Source: Demequina rhizosphaerae (lineage in GTDB: Bacteria; Actinomycetota; Actinomycetes; Actinomycetales; Demequinaceae). From it: a DNA stretch of 64,000 nt. The stretch spans positions 62,001-126,000 of the forward strand of contig NZ_BBMC01000007.1 in the NCBI RefSeq assembly GCF_000971255.1, in the 5' to 3' direction. Made by a program: the position numbers and the translations under genes. A model generated the notes under the pieces. It made no database searches, was not told where the DNA came from, and was given only the letters and a program-made list of their open reading frames with translations. Positions within the stretch are counted from its first letter, which is position 1. Each line of letters starts with the position of its first letter. Positions 18,302 through 29,507 of the stretch are shown piece by piece.

Positions 18302-18639
18302 GCACCACGGACTGCATCTTCTGCAAGATCGTCGCGGGGGAGATCCCGTCGACGAAGGTCGTCGAGACCGACAACGTCATCGCGTTCCGCGACATCGCGC
18401 CCAAGGCGCCGGTGCACGTGCTCGTCGCATCGAAGCAGCACGTCCCCAACATCGCCGCGGCCGCGCGCGAGATCCCCGAGGTCCTCGCGGAGATGGCGCA
18501 GGTGGCTCAGCAGATCGCGGACGACGAGTGCGGCGGCGAGTACCGCCTCATCTTCAACACCGGCCCCGCTGCGGGCCAGACCGTGTTTCACGTGCACGGC
18601 CACATCATGAACGGCGGCGCCCTGGGGTGGGACGCGTGA
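18298..18639 (+). CDS. HIT family nucleotide-binding protein
   Basis: A 113-residue histidine-triad protein (HINT type), a nucleoside phosphoramidase or AMP-lysine hydrolase. The triad is H98-V-H100-G-H102 ([11 protein letters not shown]), and C6-x2-C9 near the N-terminus is the zinc pair common in this branch. It overlaps rsmE and phoH by four bases each, in a translationally coupled run. TACGCT lies six bases before its ATG, so an additional internal promoter is possible. Confidence 0.93.
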   Translation: MSTTDCIFCKIVAGEIPSTKVVETDNVIAFRDIAPKAPVHVLVASKQHVPNIAAAAREIPEVLAEMAQVAQQIADDECGGEYRLIFNTGPAAGQTVFHVHGHIMNGGALGWDA

Positions 18640-19682
18640 GCGTGACCCGGGTGGTGGTCGTCGACGACGCGGCGCGGATGCCCGACCTGCTCGGCTCGGG
18701 CGACGGCGTGCTCCGGGAGGTCGAGCGGGCGTTCCCCGCGGTCGACATCCTCGTGCGCGGCAACCGCATCACCTTGACGGGCGACGAGGACGACGTGGAC
18801 GCCGCGGCCTCCGCGGTCGAGGAGCTGCGCGACGTGCTCGGCGCGGGTGTGCCGCTGACCCCCGAGGTCGCGCGCGAGTCCGTGCGGATGCTGCGCTCCA
18901 CCGGACCTTCGACGGGCGGCACGACCGCCGTGGCCGAGCGTCCCGCGGGCGTGCTGAGCCGGTCGATCCTGTCGACGCGAGGCCGCACCATCCGTCCCAA
19001 GACGCAGGGCCAGGCCTCGTACGTGCACGCGATCGAGAGCCACACCGTCACGTTCGGCATCGGCCCCGCGGGCACCGGCAAGACGTACCTCGCGATGGCG
19101 CAGGCGGTGGCGGCGCTGCAGGCCAAGCGGGTCAACCGCATCGTCCTCACCCGCCCGGCCGTCGAGGCGGGCGAGCGCCTGGGCTTCCTGCCCGGCTCGC
19201 TCAGCGAGAAGATCGATCCGTACCTGCGGCCGCTGTACGACGCGCTGCACGACATGGTCGACCCCGAGTCGATCCCGCGCCTCATGGAGGCCGGGACCAT
19301 CGAGGTGGCGCCGCTCGCGTACATGCGCGGACGCACGCTCAACGACGCGTTCGTCATCCTCGACGAGGCGCAGAACACCACGCGTGAGCAGATGAAGATG
19401 TTCCTCACGCGACTGGGCTTCGGCACCACGATGGTCGTGACGGGCGACGTCACGCAGGTCGACCTGCCCGGCGGCACCCGGTCCGGCCTGCGCGCCGCGT
19501 CCGAGATCCTCTCCGGGGTCGAGGACATCGCGTTCTGCCACCTCGGCGCGCAGGACGTGGTCCGCCACCGCCTCGTGAGCGACATCATCACCGCGTACGC
19601 GGAGAACGACGAGAAGGACGAGGGCCGCGGCCCGCGCCCCACCGGCCAGCGCCGCCGGTTCGACCGGGAGGAGCGCCAGTGA
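18636..19682 (+). CDS. phoH: PhoH-like ATPase
   Basis: A 348-residue P-loop protein of the PhoH/YbeZ type. A small N-terminal KH-like part ([17 protein letters not shown]) is followed by the ATPase with Walker A GPAGTGKT, Walker [10 protein letters not shown] and [11 protein letters not shown]. YbeZ acts with the endonuclease YbeY in rRNA processing and ribosome quality control, and ybeY overlaps this gene by four bases. GTG start, overlapping the HIT gene's TGA. Confidence 0.93.
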   Translation: MSVTRVVVVDDAARMPDLLGSGDGVLREVERAFPAVDILVRGNRITLTGDEDDVDAAASAVEELRDVLGAGVPLTPEVARESVRMLRSTGPSTGGTTAVAERPAGVLSRSILSTRGRTIRPKTQGQASYVHAIESHTVTFGIGPAGTGKTYLAMAQAVAALQAKRVNRIVLTRPAVEAGERLGFLPGSLSEKIDPYLRPLYDALHDMVDPESIPRLMEAGTIEVAPLAYMRGRTLNDAFVILDEAQNTTREQMKMFLTRLGFGTTMVVTGDVTQVDLPGGTRSGLRAASEILSGVEDIAFCHLGAQDVVRHRLVSDIITAYAENDEKDEGRGPRPTGQRRRFDREERQ

Positions 19683-20128
19683 TCGAGGTCAACAACGAGA
19701 CCGACGCGAGCATCGACGAGGTCGAGTTCGCGGAGCTCGGGCGCTACGTGCTGGGCCAGATGCACGTCGCCGAGGGCGCGGAGCTCGCGATCATGTTCGT
19801 CGACGAGGAGGCGATGGAGCAGCTCCACCTCCAGTGGATGGACGAGCCCGGACCCACCGACGTGCTCAGCTTCCCCATGGACGAGCTGCGGCCGGGCACG
19901 CCCGAGGAGCCCACCCCGGCCGGGCTGCTGGGCGACATCGTCGTGTGCCCGTCGGTCGCCAAGCGTCAGGCGGCGTCCGCCGGTCACAGCGCGGAGGAGG
20001 AGATGCTCCTCCTCACCACGCACGGGATCCTCCACCTGCTCGGCTACGACCACGTCGAGCCGGAGGAGGAGAAGGAGATGTTCGCGCTCCAGCGGAACCT
20101 CCTCCTCACGTTCCTCGCGTCGCGGTAG
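19679..20128 (+). CDS. ybeY: Endoribonuclease YbeY
   Basis: A 149-residue metal-dependent RNase that matures 16S rRNA 3' ends and takes part in 70S quality control. The zinc ligands are H115, H119 and H125 in [11 protein letters not shown], and DVLSFPM is the conserved mid-protein motif. GTG start overlapping phoH. It is followed by a lipoprotein gene with its own promoter, so the conserved ybeY-CNNM-era order is interrupted here. Confidence 0.95.
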   Translation: MIEVNNETDASIDEVEFAELGRYVLGQMHVAEGAELAIMFVDEEAMEQLHLQWMDEPGPTDVLSFPMDELRPGTPEEPTPAGLLGDIVVCPSVAKRQAASAGHSAEEEMLLLTTHGILHLLGYDHVEPEEEKEMFALQRNLLLTFLASR

Positions 20129-20148
20129 GGCGGTTGCGGCACCCCGTG

Positions 20149-20154
20149 TAGGGT
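20149..20154 (+). promoter_or_regulatory. -10 element before the lipoprotein gene
   Basis: TAGGGT lies seven bases before the ATG at 20162. It supports that start over the GTG at 20153, which overlaps the box itself. Confidence 0.45.
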
Positions 20155-20161
20155 GCCGGGC

Positions 20162-20824
20162 ATGATCGCGCCGAGGGGGGCCACCGCGCTGGCCATGGCC
20201 ATGTCCGCGCTGCTGCTGGCGGGATGCAGCGGCGAGCCGCAGCCCGTGGTGACGGTGACCGTCACGGCGGAGCCGACGGCCGCCGCGGAGGCCGTGCCGT
20301 CGCCCACGCTGGCGCCCGCCGCGGCGGAGTCGGGAGACGTCTTCGCGTCAGGCGTCGGCTACACGATCTCGGCGACGCAGACCGCGGACGAGTCGACCGA
20401 CGCCGCCGGCAACGCGGTGTCGTACGACCCGATGAACATCGCGGACGGCGACCCGGACACGGCGTGGCGAAAGTCCGCGGAGGACTGGTCGGGCGACGAC
20501 TACCTCCTCGTGGCGTTCGACGCGCCGATGACGCTGTCGCGCGTGGGCCTCGTCAACGGCTACGCCAAGGTGGACGCCTCGAGCGGCACGGACCGCTACC
20601 TCCAGAACCACCGCCTGTGCTGGGCGACGTTCGAGCTCTCCGACGGCTCCGCGTGGAGCATCGAGCTCGACACGGAGGACCGCACGATGCAGTCGATCCC
20701 GGTCGCCGGCACCGTCGACTGGGTGCGGATCACGGATCTCTACTACTGCGGCACCGAGGACCCCGAGGCGACCCGGGACTTCATCGCGATCTCCGACGTC
20801 GAGATCATCGGCAAGCCCGCGTAG
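20162..20824 (+). CDS. Lipoprotein with a discoidin-like (NADase-type glycan-binding) domain
   Basis: A 220-residue secreted lipoprotein. The signal peptide ends in the lipobox LLAGC, so the Cys near residue 22 would carry the lipid and hold the protein on the outer face of the membrane. After a Thr/Ala/Pro linker, residues about 75-220 form a jellyroll of the galactose-binding/discoidin type: NIADGDPDTAWRKS is the typical ligand-loop pattern, and VGLVNGYAKV and DWVRITDLYYCG are core strands. A role in binding wall glycans is inference. It has its own promoter between ybeY and the CNNM gene. Confidence 0.7.
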   Translation: MIAPRGATALAMAMSALLLAGCSGEPQPVVTVTVTAEPTAAAEAVPSPTLAPAAAESGDVFASGVGYTISATQTADESTDAAGNAVSYDPMNIADGDPDTAWRKSAEDWSGDDYLLVAFDAPMTLSRVGLVNGYAKVDASSGTDRYLQNHRLCWATFELSDGSAWSIELDTEDRTMQSIPVAGTVDWVRITDLYYCGTEDPEATRDFIAISDVEIIGKPA

Positions 20825-20895
20825 CCCGCGGCGGGCGCACGCGCCCGCGAGGTGGACCGGCTGCGACTAGTCTGGCTTCCCATGGGACGGCACGC

Positions 20896-22212
20896 GTGAC
20901 AGAGACCGCCATCAGCCTGCTCGTGGCGGTCGTGGTCGCGGGGCTCGCGGGTGCCGCGGCCCTCCATGCCGTCGTCGCTGCCTTCGAGCAGATCCCCTAC
21001 GCGGACGAGCGCCGCATGGCGGGCCAGCTGCGGCCCGACGGCGTCCCGACGCGCGCCGCGCGGCTCGCGGCGCTGCCGGACCACGCCGACAACGCCTCGT
21101 CCGTCGCGTACGCGTCCCTCGAGGCCGTCGCGACCGTGGCCTGGACCGTGCTCGCGCTCGCGCTCGGCGACGCGCTCGGCTGGGAGACCGGGCCGACACT
21201 GATCCTCGCGTGGGCGGTCGCGACGTTCCTCGCGCTGGTGGTCGTGCGCGCGTGGCCGCGCGCCGCGGCCCGCCGCGCACCCGAGACCGCCATCCGTGCG
21301 CTGGCGCCGCTCGCGTGGACGCTGATCCGCCTGACCACGCCCATCCGCGCGGTCGTGCCCGCGCTGCGGATCCGCGAGCTCTCGGAGCCCGAGGACCTCG
21401 TCGAGCAGGCCGGCGAGGCGCTCGAGGAGGAGGACGCCGAGCTGCTCCGCTCCGTGGTCGGCCTGGGCGACACGCTCACGCGCGAGGTCATGGTGCCGCG
21501 CACCGACATGGTCACGATCCAGGCGGGGACGCCCGCGCGCAAGGCGATGGTGCTGTTCATGCGCTCCGGCTTCTCGCGCGTGCCCGTGATCCGCGGCGAG
21601 GTCGACGACACGGTCGGCGTGCTCTACCTCAAGGACGTGGTGCGGGCGACGTGGGATCACCCCGAGCGGCTCGAGGAGCCCATCGACGGGCTGCTGCGCG
21701 AGGCGGTCTTCGTGCCCGAGTCGGTGCCCGCCGACGACCTGCTGCGGCGCATGCAGGACGAGGTGTTCCACATGGCCGTCGTGGTCGACGAGTTCGGCGG
21801 CGTCGCCGGCGTGGTGACCATCGAGGACGCGCTCGAGGAGATCGTGGGCGAGGTGGTCGACGAGCACGACCGCTGGATGCCCGAGGTGGAGGACCTGGGC
21901 GACGGCCGCTACCGGTTGCCCGCCCGCTGCGGGCTCGACGAGCTGGCCGAGCTGTTCGACGTCGAGATCGACGACGAGGACGTCGAGACGGTCGCCGGGC
22001 TGCTCGCCAAGGCGCTGGGCAAGGTGCCGATCCCCGGCTCGCGCGCGACCGCGCACGGGATCGAGCTGTTCGCCGAGCGCGCGGAGGGCCGCAGGCGCAC
22101 GCTGGTGTCGGTGATCGCGATGCGCGCCGAGGTGGACGATGCGGCGCCCGGCACGAGCGAGAACGAGACGGTGCCGCGCAGGCGCGGCCGGAAGGACGAG
22201 GACGATGACTGA
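20896..22212 (+). CDS. CNNM/HlyC-CorC family transporter-like protein
   Basis: A 438-residue membrane protein of the hemolysin C/CorC group, involved in magnesium or cobalt handling in studied members. The N-terminal membrane domain (DUF21-like, about 1-140) has about three helices. Residues about 175-300 are a CBS pair ([55 protein letters not shown]), and the CorC_HlyC domain (about 315-400) follows. The Arg/Lys/Asp-rich tail is unconserved and contains a GGACGATGCG copy. GTG start; a five-codon ATG frame (20882-20899) ends on top of it. era overlaps its end by eight bases. Confidence 0.9.
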   Translation: MTETAISLLVAVVVAGLAGAAALHAVVAAFEQIPYADERRMAGQLRPDGVPTRAARLAALPDHADNASSVAYASLEAVATVAWTVLALALGDALGWETGPTLILAWAVATFLALVVVRAWPRAAARRAPETAIRALAPLAWTLIRLTTPIRAVVPALRIRELSEPEDLVEQAGEALEEEDAELLRSVVGLGDTLTREVMVPRTDMVTIQAGTPARKAMVLFMRSGFSRVPVIRGEVDDTVGVLYLKDVVRATWDHPERLEEPIDGLLREAVFVPESVPADDLLRRMQDEVFHMAVVVDEFGGVAGVVTIEDALEEIVGEVVDEHDRWMPEVEDLGDGRYRLPARCGLDELAELFDVEIDDEDVETVAGLLAKALGKVPIPGSRATAHGIELFAERAEGRRRTLVSVIAMRAEVDDAAPGTSENETVPRRRGRKDEDDD

Positions 22213-23107
22213 GAACCACCGATCCGGCTTCGCGGCGTTCGTGGGCAGGCCCAACGCCGGCAAGTCGACCCTGATGAACGCGCTGGTGGGGGACAAGGTC
22301 GCGATCATGTCGTCGCGTCCCCAGACGACGCGCCGCGCGATCCGCGGCATCGTGAACCGGCCAGAGGCTCAGCTGGTGATCGTGGACACGCCCGGCCTGC
22401 ATCGTCCCCGCACGCTGCTGGGCGAGCGCCTCAACGACCTCGTGCGCGAGACCCTCTCCGAGGTCGACGTCATCGGCTTCTGCCTGCCCGCCGACGAGAA
22501 GGTGGGCCCCGGCGACAAGTGGATCGCGCGCGAGCTCGCCGATGCGCGACGTCCCGTCGTCGCGATCGTCACCAAGGTCGACAAGGTGTCGCGCGAGCGC
22601 GTCGCGGCGCACCTGCTCGACGTGTCGCAGCTGGGGGAGTGGGCCGAGATCGTCCCGGTGAGCTCGGTCAAGGACATCCAGATGGGCACGCTCGTCGACG
22701 TGCTCGCGAAGTACCTGCCCGAGGGGCCCGCGCTGTACCCCGAGGGCGAGCTCACGGACGAGCCCGAGGACGTGCGCATCGCGGAGCTCATCCGCGAGGC
22801 GGCGCTCGAGGGCGTGCGCGACGAGCTGCCGCACTCGATCGCCGTGGTGATCGAGGAGATGGTCGAGCCCGACTCCGAGGACGCGCATCGGCCCGTGCTG
22901 GAGATCCGCGCCCACGTGTTCGTGGAGCGCGACTCGCAGAAGGGCATCATCATCGGCAAGGGCGGGTCGCGGCTCAAGGAGGTCGGAGCGACCGCGCGGG
23001 CCGGCATCGAACACCTGCTGGGCCGGAAGGTCTACCTGGACCTGCACGTCAAGGTCGCGAAGGACTGGCAGCGCGACCCCAAGCAGCTGGGCCGCCTGGG
23101 GTTCTAG
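22205..23107 (+). CDS. era: GTPase Era
   Basis: A 300-residue GTPase that assists 16S rRNA maturation and 30S assembly. G1 is GRPNAGKST, the switch region has RPQTTRRAIRGI, G3 is DTPGLH and G4 is TKVDK. The C-terminal KH domain contains GIIIGKGGSRLKEVG, which contacts the 3' end of 16S rRNA. ATG start within the end of the CNNM gene. It is the last gene of the hrcA-to-era run, which is dominated by rRNA and ribosome functions. Confidence 0.97.
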   Translation: MTENHRSGFAAFVGRPNAGKSTLMNALVGDKVAIMSSRPQTTRRAIRGIVNRPEAQLVIVDTPGLHRPRTLLGERLNDLVRETLSEVDVIGFCLPADEKVGPGDKWIARELADARRPVVAIVTKVDKVSRERVAAHLLDVSQLGEWAEIVPVSSVKDIQMGTLVDVLAKYLPEGPALYPEGELTDEPEDVRIAELIREAALEGVRDELPHSIAVVIEEMVEPDSEDAHRPVLEIRAHVFVERDSQKGIIIGKGGSRLKEVGATARAGIEHLLGRKVYLDLHVKVAKDWQRDPKQLGRLGF

Positions 23108-23225
23108 CGATTCCCAATGACAATGGGGACGAGGGTTGTCGCGCGCGAAGGTTGGGACGGTCGCACGGCTCCCACGCGCCGCAACGCTCACATGTGTCAT
23201 TGGAAGTCGACGGCGTGCCTCCCGG

Positions 23226-23393
23226 CTACTGGATCGAGGACAGGATCTTGAGCGCCTGAGCGAGCAGCAGGACGAAGCCGCCGCTGCTCAGCAGGATGAT
23301 CGCGAGGACGGTCGGGACGGCCCAGAAGGGGTGCTCCTTCTTGGCGGAGGCGGTCGCGGTGGCGGTCGGCTCGGTGGCGGTCTGGTCGGGCAT
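23226..23393 (-). CDS. Small single-pass membrane protein in a TetR-controlled unit
   Basis: A 55-residue protein: a Thr/Ala-rich start, a short KKEHPFW junction and one membrane helix (about 28-50, VPTVLAIILLSSGGFVLLLAQAL). No family is recognised. GAGGAG lies eight bases before the ATG, a good ribosome-binding site. The promoter region carries two copies of the palindrome CGTACTWAGTACG (23415-23427 and 23448-23462), the same pair that flanks the tetR promoter at 28004-28052. It is therefore probably repressed by that TetR protein or a close relative. Confidence 0.65.
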   Translation of the reverse strand: MPDQTATEPTATATASAKKEHPFWAVPTVLAIILLSSGGFVLLLAQALKILSSIQ

Positions 23394-23414
23394 GGGGACT
23401 CTCCTCATCGGTTT

Positions 23415-23427
23415 CGTACTAAGTACG
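23415..23427. promoter_or_regulatory. TetR-type operator, locus 1 site A
   Basis: CGTACTAAGTACG is a perfect palindrome around one central base. It lies between the start of the small membrane protein gene and site B, 34 bases centre to centre. Confidence 0.8.
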
Positions 23428-23447
23428 TCTAGTGCTGTCCACTGTAG

Positions 23448-23462
23448 TCGTACTTAGTACGA
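23448..23462. promoter_or_regulatory. TetR-type operator, locus 1 site B
   Basis: TCGTACTTAGTACGA is a 15-base perfect palindrome, identical to site C at 28004-28018. Bases to its right (GAACGGCAAGGG) also resemble the tetR leader (GAACCGCAAGGG), pointing to a duplicated promoter region. Confidence 0.8.
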
Positions 23463-23481
23463 ACGGCAAGGGTGGGTGTGG

Positions 23482-23655
23482 ATGGCGGATCGATCGCGCC
23501 TCGATCCGACGAGCGTGCTGGAAACGGCACGTGCGCAGGACCGCTCAGCGGATGGTCCGACGTGCGGGCTGGCGGGAGAGCTTGCGAGCCGGGGGAGGGC
23601 GCGCATCGTACATCGGCTATGGTGGACGCATGCGTGCACGCTCGCTGCTCCTTAG
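23482..23655 (+). pseudogene. Remnant of a second TetR-family regulator
   Basis: A 57-codon frame directly downstream of operator site B, in the position tetR has at the other locus. Its translation has RSRLDPTSVLETA, then LAGELASRGRARIVHRL, which lines up with the helix-turn-helix opening of TetR proteins (compare [10 protein letters not shown] and [16 protein letters not shown] in the 28076 gene). The rest of the regulator is missing; the frame runs into the leuA leader region and stops there. The match is by eye and modest, so a chance or recoded frame cannot be excluded. Confidence 0.4.
23618..23623 (+). promoter_or_regulatory. -10 element of the leuA leader promoter
   Basis: TATGGT lies six bases before the ATG of the leader peptide at 23630, so the leader transcript would begin at or next to that ATG. 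No convincing -35 is seen. Confidence 0.4.
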
Positions 23656-23657
23656 CT

Positions 23658-23674
<17 letters not shown>
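23630..23674 (+). CDS. leuL: leuA leader peptide with three leucine codons
   Basis: A 14-codon frame reading MRARSLLLSCRDEA. It contains three consecutive Leu codons (CTG CTC CTT), the last a rare codon in DNA this rich in GC. The frame runs into the left arm of a strong hairpin (23658-23698), and leuA follows 72 bases after its stop. This is the structure of a ribosome-mediated attenuator, known upstream of leuA in other actinobacteria: stalling at Leu codons when leucine is scarce would prevent the hairpin. The short coding frame has no other recognisable role. Confidence 0.75.
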
Positions 23675-26016
<2,342 letters not shown>

Positions 26017-26057
26017 CCCGCGCCTGCCGGGCGGCCGACCCGCGCCCGACGCACGAA

Positions 26058-26089
26058 GCCCCGCCGCGCCCGGAAGGGCACGACGGGGC
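26058..26089. terminator. Bidirectional terminator with GGAA tetraloop
   Basis: GCCCCGCCGCGCCC pairs with GGGCACGACGGGGC (two mismatches) around the loop GGAA. It lies between the convergent lipoprotein and DUF4386 genes. Confidence 0.7.
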
Positions 26090-26103
26090 GGTGCGGGCAC
26101 GGC

Positions 26104-26847
26104 TCAGGCCGTGACCAGGTCCGGCTCCCGGCCGGGGAGGGCCGCCACCGCGCGCGGTGCACGCGTGAGGAGCCAGACGGTGAACCACACCTCCGTGACG
26201 ATCGACGCGGTGGCGACGATCGCGAGGAACGCCCCGCCGAAGTCGGCGTAGTTGGCGAGCAGGAGGTGGGCGAAGGTGTCCGCGATGTACGCGACGCCCG
26301 CGATCCCCAGGCCGTAGCCCAGCGCGCGGGGCCCGATGCGCGACGCGACGAGGATGCGGCCGAGGACCATCAGGTGCAGGCCGAACGCCACGAGCGCGAG
26401 CAGCCACGTGATGTCGAAGGCCTCCATCGCGAGCCCGGTCCAGGCCTCGCGCTGACCGGCGTCGAGGCCCGCGACGATGTCGCCGCCGACCGCGAGCTGC
26501 AGGGCGAGGTACATGAACGTGATCGCGGGGATGAACGCGACCGTGTAGGCCAGGCGGAGCCATGCGGCGAGCAGCGAGCGACGCTCGCCCGTGCCGCGCA
26601 GCAGGACGTGCAGGGCCCACGCGATGCCGATGTCGATCATCGCGATCGCGGCGAAGCCTGCGATGCCGAACCGGAACGTGGTCTCGTTCTCGGCGATGTT
26701 GGCCATGGTCGCCGCCGGGTCGTCGAGCACGACGAGCTGGTTGCGGACCAGGAAGTTCGCGCCCATGGCGAGGAGCACGATGGCGATGTAGCCGATGCCG
26801 GCGAGGCGCGCGGCGGATCGGGGCGAGAGGTCGGTGGTGACGTTCAT
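26104..26847 (-). CDS. DUF4386 family membrane protein
   Basis: A 247-residue protein with six predicted membrane helices, for example ARLAGIGYIAIVLLAMGANF at the N-terminus and LVAFGLHLMVLGRILV in the centre. This is the pattern of DUF4386, a family of unknown function often found with oxidoreductases and regulators. It lies 39 bases downstream of the quinone-oxidoreductase-like gene and is probably in the same TetR-controlled transcript. AGGAGAA precedes the ATG. Confidence 0.85.
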   Translation of the reverse strand: MNVTTDLSPRSAARLAGIGYIAIVLLAMGANFLVRNQLVVLDDPAATMANIAENETTFRFGIAGFAAIAMIDIGIAWALHVLLRGTGERRSLLAAWLRLAYTVAFIPAITFMYLALQLAVGGDIVAGLDAGQREAWTGLAMEAFDITWLLALVAFGLHLMVLGRILVASRIGPRALGYGLGIAGVAYIADTFAHLLLANYADFGGAFLAIVATASIVTEVWFTVWLLTRAPRAVAALPGREPDLVTA

Positions 26848-26886
26848 GACGGGTTCTCCTGTCGGGACGATGCGGTGGAGACGCGC

Positions 26887-27978
26887 TCAGCGAGCGTCGC
26901 GGACGAGGACGACGGCCTTGCCGGAGACGATGCCCGCGGCCAGGTCGGTGACGGCGTCGCCGGCACGCTCGAGCGGGTACGTGCGGCTGACCGCAGCGCG
27001 GACGCTGCCGGCGTCGACGAGGTCCCGCACGCGCTCGAGGCGCTCCGTGGTCGTGGCGGACACGAAGCCCATGAGGCGCTGCGAGGTGAACAGCGAGACG
27101 AGCGGCGCCCACAGGGTGCGGCCGCTGCCGCCCACCAGGGCGTCGCCTCCCTCGCCTCCGACCATGACGAGCGTGCCGGTGGGGGACAGGATGCGGCGCA
27201 GGCGGCGCAGCGAGGTGAGGCTGCCCGCGTCGATGATCACGTCGAAGGACTCGTCGAGCTCGGTCACCTCGGTGGTCCGGTAGTCGATGACGCGCTCCGC
27301 GCCCAGCTCGAGCACGAGCTCGGCCTTCGCGGCGCTCGCGACGCCGGTGACGTGGGCCCCCGCCGCGACGGCGATCTGCACCGCGAACGAGCCGACGCCA
27401 CCCGACGCGCCCAGGATCAGCACGCGCTGGCCGGCCTCGACCTTGGCGCAGTCCTGGACCGCCTGGAGCGCGGTGACCGCGGACACGGGCATGGCGGCGG
27501 CGTCGGCGATCCCCGCAGCCTCGGGCTTGAGCGCGAGCCGCTCCTCCTTGGCGATCGCGAACTGGGCGAACGAGCCGTCGGCGGTGCCGAACACCTCGTC
27601 GCCCACGGCGAACCGGGTGACCCCGGCGCCCACGGCGGAGACGACGCCGGCGAGGTCCGAGCCCTGGACGGGCTGCTTGGGACGGCGCAGGCCGAAGCCG
27701 ATCGCGCGGATCACGAGCGGCCGGCCCGTGGCGAGGTGCCACACGCCGCGGTCGACGCCCGCGGCGTGGACCTCGACGAGGACCTCGCCGTCGCCGGGCT
27801 GCGGAACCGGCACGCTGTCGAGGTGGATCTCCTCCGGGCCGGCGTAGCGGCGCTGGACGGCTGCGCGCATGGTGGTGTCCCCCTCGGTGATGGACATGGC
27901 GTCGCTCGCGGAAGCGGCGGCGGCGATGGTGGCGGCCGAGGCGGCGGCTGCGGCCTGGGCGGTGGTGCTGGCGTTCAT
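26887..27978 (-). CDS. NADPH:quinone oxidoreductase-like enzyme (MDR superfamily)
   Basis: A 363-residue member of the medium-chain dehydrogenase/reductase superfamily. The catalytic domain begins at MRAAVQRRYAGPEEIHL (about residue 30), followed by GSDLAGVVSAVGAGVTRFAVGDEVFG and the nucleotide-binding motif ILGASGGVGSFAVQIA. The zinc-ligand cysteines of alcohol dehydrogenases are absent, as in quinone reductases. The first 29 residues are unusually Ala/Ser-rich. The ATG at 27978 has GGAGGAAA upstream, but the internal ATG preceded by GAGGGGG could be the real start. It is divergent from tetR across two operators, so TetR repression is likely. Confidence 0.88.
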   Translation of the reverse strand: MNASTTAQAAAAASAATIAAAASASDAMSITEGDTTMRAAVQRRYAGPEEIHLDSVPVPQPGDGEVLVEVHAAGVDRGVWHLATGRPLVIRAIGFGLRRPKQPVQGSDLAGVVSAVGAGVTRFAVGDEVFGTADGSFAQFAIAKEERLALKPEAAGIADAAAMPVSAVTALQAVQDCAKVEAGQRVLILGASGGVGSFAVQIAVAAGAHVTGVASAAKAELVLELGAERVIDYRTTEVTELDESFDVIIDAGSLTSLRRLRRILSPTGTLVMVGGEGGDALVGGSGRTLWAPLVSLFTSQRLMGFVSATTTERLERVRDLVDAGSVRAAVSRTYPLERAGDAVTDLAAGIVSGKAVVLVRDAR

Positions 27979-28003
27979 GGTTTCCTCCCCGTGTGTCAAG
28001 CAT

Positions 28004-28018
28004 TCGTACTTAGTACGA
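28004..28018. promoter_or_regulatory. TetR-type operator, locus 2 site C
   Basis: TCGTACTTAGTACGA, a 15-base perfect palindrome, lies on the oxidoreductase side of the divergent promoter region. It is identical to site B at 23448-23462. Confidence 0.85.
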
Positions 28019-28039
28019 CTTGCTACACTCGACGCTAGA

Positions 28040-28052
28040 CGTACTTAGTACG
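28040..28052. promoter_or_regulatory. TetR-type operator, locus 2 site D
   Basis: CGTACTTAGTACG, on the tetR side, 35 bases centre to centre from site C. It is embedded in CTAGACGTACTTAGTACGAA, which is also present on the minus strand at locus 1 in front of the small membrane protein gene. Confidence 0.85.
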
Positions 28053-28075
28053 AACCGCAAGGGCTGGAGGCAAGA

Positions 28076-28750
28076 ATGTCGGATACCAGGCAGGATGTGC
28101 GCAAGCCGCGACTGTCGCGCGAGCGGATCCTCGACGCCGCGATGGATCTCGCCGACCGCGACGGGATCGAGGCGCTCACGATCCGCAAGCTCGCGGACGA
28201 GCTCGGCACCAAGCCGATGACGATCTACCACCACGTCGACGGCAAGGAGGCGCTGCTCGACGGCATGGTCGACGTCGTGTTCTCCGAGATCGCCAAGCCG
28301 CCCGTGGACCTCCCGTGGCAGGAGGCCCTGCGGGTGCGCTGCCGCTCGGCCCGCGAGGTCCTCGGCCGTCATCCCTGGTCCGTGCCGCTGCTCGAGTCCC
28401 GGCACCACCCGGGCCCCGAGCTGCTCGCGCACCATGAGTCCGTGCTGGTCACCCTCGACCGCGCCGGGATGCCGCTGCCGCTCGTGGCGCACGCCTACGC
28501 GGTGCTCGACAGCTTCGTCTACGGATTCGCGATGCAGGAGGCCAACCTCGCGGTGCAGCGCGGCGACGAGGATGCGGAGCTGGCGGAGGAGATCGCCGCG
28601 GCCTTCGATCCGGGCGCCTATCCGATGATGACGCGCTTCGCGATGGAGCACGCGATGCAGCCCGACTTCAACTTCGGGGACTCGTTCGACTACGGGCTGG
28701 ACCTGCTGCTCGACGGGCTCTCGCGCGCGGCGGGCCAGGAGCCCGCCTGA
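28076..28750 (+). CDS. TetR family transcriptional regulator
   Basis: A 224-residue repressor. Residues about 14-60 are the DNA-binding domain ([38 protein letters not shown]). The remainder matches the TetR-class C-terminal ligand-binding domain, with a long helical core ([20 protein letters not shown]). It is divergent from the oxidoreductase gene, and its own promoter carries operators C and D, so autoregulation is expected. The identical operator pair at 23415-23462 extends its regulon to the small membrane protein. The ligand is unknown. GGAGG lies before the ATG. Confidence 0.93.
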   Translation: MSDTRQDVRKPRLSRERILDAAMDLADRDGIEALTIRKLADELGTKPMTIYHHVDGKEALLDGMVDVVFSEIAKPPVDLPWQEALRVRCRSAREVLGRHPWSVPLLESRHHPGPELLAHHESVLVTLDRAGMPLPLVAHAYAVLDSFVYGFAMQEANLAVQRGDEDAELAEEIAAAFDPGAYPMMTRFAMEHAMQPDFNFGDSFDYGLDLLLDGLSRAAGQEPA

Positions 28751-28769
28751 CGCGCGGGAGAATGGTCCG

Positions 28770-29507
28770 GTGCCCCTCTACCGAGACGACGCGATCGTCC
28801 TCCGCACCCACAAGCTGGGCGAGGCCGACCGCATCGTCACGATGCTCACGCGGCGCCACGGCAAGGTCCGGGCGGTCGCGAAGGGCGTGCGCCGCACCTC
28901 GAGCCGGATCGGGTCCCGCATGGAGCCGTTCATGCTCGTCGACGTCCAGCTGTACGAGGGCCGCAACCTCGACATCGTGAGCCAGGTGGAGACCAAGGAG
29001 CCGTACGCGCGACGCATCGCCGAGGACTACGGGATGTACACGGCCGCCACCGCGATGGTCGAGACGGCCGACAAGCTGGTCGACCACGAGCGCGAGCCCG
29101 CGTGGGAGCAGTACCGCCTGCTCCACGGCGCGCTCGGCGCGCTGAGCCGCCGCGACCACGAGCCGGGCCTCGTGCTCGACAGCTTCCTGCTCCGTTCGCT
29201 CGCGCACGCGGGCTACGAGGCGAGCTTCCACGACTGCGCGAGCTGCGGCCGCGAGGGGCCGCACCGCGCGTTCGTGGTGGGCGAGGGCGGCGCGGTCTGC
29301 GAGTCCTGCCGGCCGCCGGGTGCGGCCGCGCCCGCCCCCGAGACCTTCTCCCTGCTCGAGGCGCTGCTCTCGGGCGACTGGGGGACCGCGGACGTCTCCG
29401 ACGGGCGCCACCGCAAGGAGGCCGCGGGCCTCATCGCGGCCTTCGCGCAGTTCCACCTCGAGCGCAAGGTCCGCAGCCTCGGCCACGTCGACAGGAGCGG
29501 TGCATGA
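28770..29507 (+). CDS. recO: DNA repair protein RecO
   Basis: A 245-residue recombination mediator that loads RecA on SSB-coated DNA together with RecR. The N-terminal OB fold starts [25 protein letters not shown], and helices follow. A zinc site is formed by CASCGREG and CESCRPPG near residues 150-185. GTG start. The HAD hydrolase gene overlaps its end by four bases. Confidence 0.94.
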   Translation: MPLYRDDAIVLRTHKLGEADRIVTMLTRRHGKVRAVAKGVRRTSSRIGSRMEPFMLVDVQLYEGRNLDIVSQVETKEPYARRIAEDYGMYTAATAMVETADKLVDHEREPAWEQYRLLHGALGALSRRDHEPGLVLDSFLLRSLAHAGYEASFHDCASCGREGPHRAFVVGEGGAVCESCRPPGAAAPAPETFSLLEALLSGDWGTADVSDGRHRKEAAGLIAAFAQFHLERKVRSLGHVDRSGA

